From assembly GCF_963259705.1 (NCBI RefSeq), contig NC_081861.1:102419726-102483725 (forward strand): DNA of 64,000 nt. Reading direction: 5' to 3'. The translations under genes were made by a program, and so were the position numbers. Of this stretch, positions 62,441 to 64,000 are shown piece after piece. The notes under the pieces are model-generated. The model was not told where the DNA came from. It was given only the letters and a program-made list of their open reading frames with translations, and did not search any database. This DNA comes from Myotis daubentonii (taxonomy: Eukaryota > Chordata > Mammalia > Chiroptera > Vespertilionidae). The stretch's first letter is position 1. Each line of letters begins with the position of its first letter.

Positions 62441-64000
62441 AAGCGGCTTCATATTTCATTTTGCTGGAGGCTCAAACTACTTGTATCAGGCTGAACCAAG
62501 TAGAAAGGGTTAAAGGAATTTCTCAACAACTGCCAATAATTCTTTATCTTAAAAAATATTTTTTTTTCAAAACAAAACAAAACAAAACAGTAGATACCAG
62601 ACCATTACTGAATTTTCCCCCCAAAGCAAGGATGTTAGGGAAGGGAGACATGTGGCGATCCTGTGTGGACGCCCACTCCCTGAGAAAGCTATTTTAAAGG
62701 GTCTCATCTTCACCATGCTATTTTCCGGCTAGTGACTTAAAAGTTTTACAACATTTTTCCTCAGAAAGATGGCAGAAAGGAACCAAAAAGAAAAATGCAA
62801 GTTGGTTCTAGCAACAAGATTGGTATTTCCATAATAAAAGGTAGTTTATTTAAGTAATCATGGACCTCATTCAAAAGTTAACTTTAAGGCTGCCAGGAAA
62901 ATGAGTAAATTATATCTGTTACAGAATTTACCAAAGTAAATGCCTTAAAATAATTATGATTGACTCTGGAATCTCAAAATTGTTAAAACATAAATAAATA
63001 ATATATTAATTATGAAGGTCCAATAGCCCAGGGAGAAACTAGCTTAGCTCTTAGACATTTAAATGAACCAGGTTAGACCAAACTTGTTTCACCAGCAGAA
63101 AACAGTGTCGTGTCCCGCCCCCCTACCCCCCCACCCCCCTCCCGCCCGCCGGCAAGCAGCTGCCATCTTGTGGCCATTTTGGAATTTCCTGCCAGCAAGC
63201 AAACCAGCAGGAAACAATGTAGCTAATTTGCATTTGAATAGCTACAGGCCTGCTTCCAGTCACTGGCAACTTGAAACTTTGGGAGTTTGCTGAATTAAAA
63301 AATAAAATTAAATGTCTAGGTATTTTGAAATGATAAAATACTAAAATGTTCATCTGAACTTGCCTCATGAAAAATCTAGAGGATAGAATTGAATTTGTTA
63401 GTTAAATATGTCTTGTATTTTTAAAAAATATGAAATTATTATTAATCTGAATATTTGACTTGCCTGCTCTAAAAGTTTAGGTTCAAATTAAATTGGGAGA
63501 AATTATATAGTTGTGGTAACTAAATACCTAAAGTATAGAAATTTATTTTTGAGAAAATAATTTTTGTGTTTTCTCTGAAATAATTAGGAATTCAAAATAT
63601 GTTACTTATTGGTCTAATTAAATAAGGAGGATTAATTCTGTGATCCCAACCAAATTTTTTTAATACAAAAACCAGTTTAAATTTAATTGATATTCTTTAA
63701 GATAATTATAAAAAGTATATAATCTTTAAATTATATATATATTTCAAGGTCTTTCCAAGCTAAATTTCAAGGCTATAACCGAGGGATGATTTTTGGAAAA
63801 CTCCAAGGGCCCGGAGTGATTCAAAGAATTTGTTCTCTCTTCTTGAAGGAAATATTTTAAATTTAGCCAATCTAATATACTTGAAATTGCATGGAAAGCC
63901 TTATCAAATAAAAATTAATAACTATATTTTACTTATATACATATACTTTAAATGTTATGACGGTTTTGGCCTCTAAAGAAGGGCAAAATAAAGTAACAAT
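62441..64000. other. ERV continuation and unassigned AT-rich DNA
   Basis: 62441-62760 may be further degraded gag. 63110-63260 has a C-rich run and agctgccatcttgtggccat, an LTR-like composition. 63300-64000 is AT-rich with no gene recognised. Confidence 0.3.

Overview
The window looks like nuclear DNA from a vesper bat (Vespertilionidae, Myotis-like). Three signals support this: many tRNA-derived VES SINEs, several HeliBat-type rolling-circle transposons (5' TC, 3' palindrome followed by CTAG, inserted between A and T), and short non-autonomous hAT elements with 8-bp target duplications. The only intact host protein gene I recognise is TLR13 (19264-22143, + strand). It is an endosomal Toll-like receptor for bacterial 23S rRNA, lost in humans and X-linked in mouse, so X linkage here is an inference. 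The coding exon is open end to end, with ectodomain leucine-rich repeats, LRRCT, membrane segment and a complete TIR domain.

Layout. 1-5345: broken LINE-1 copies carrying a VES SINE with an 18-bp target duplication, two solo LTRs and another SINE. 5400-7816: four abutting HeliBats in both orientations with internal minisatellites. 7817-15139: mostly single-copy DNA with an exact-looking 185-bp direct duplication, a solo LTR with a perfect 6-bp duplication, LINE fragments and a small retrocopy. 15140-17340: a complete ORF1-only L1 derivative (half-L1, HAL1-like). 17341-19195: SINEs and a HeliBat just upstream of TLR13. 19196-22143: TLR13. 22505-34340: a decayed gammaretrovirus-like endogenous retrovirus (ERV) split by a near full-length antisense L1, which itself holds SINEs, a second HAL1-like copy and HeliBats. 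34341-43041: single-copy DNA, SINEs, several LTRs and a chimeric retrocopy with a 37-bp hairpin. 43042-44553: a processed pseudogene of CENATAC (CCDC84) interrupted by a solo LTR. 44568-48500: more LTRs. 48982-51085: a SINE interrupted by a third full-length HAL1-like element whose ORF1 (282 codons) is intact. 51147-60302: HeliBats (one carrying about 1 kb of foreign sequence), a 5'-inverted L1, a hAT, SINEs and a fourth HAL1-like copy. 61277-62440: LTR, leader and the matrix part of gag of a betaretrovirus-like ERV. The rest is AT-rich and mostly unassigned.

The strongest observations are: (i) the repeated ORF1-only L1 derivative, with a young intact copy; (ii) an open TLR13 reading frame whose nearest canonical poly(A) signal lies in a retroviral R region; (iii) HeliBats stacked on each other's ends, and one with foreign cargo; (iv) an ERV whose outline (starts near R, ends in R plus poly-A) suggests copying by L1 machinery. 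I saw no CRISPR arrays, operons, rRNA genes or convincing tRNA genes. Element boundaries were read by eye and are approximate unless a target-site duplication is quoted.
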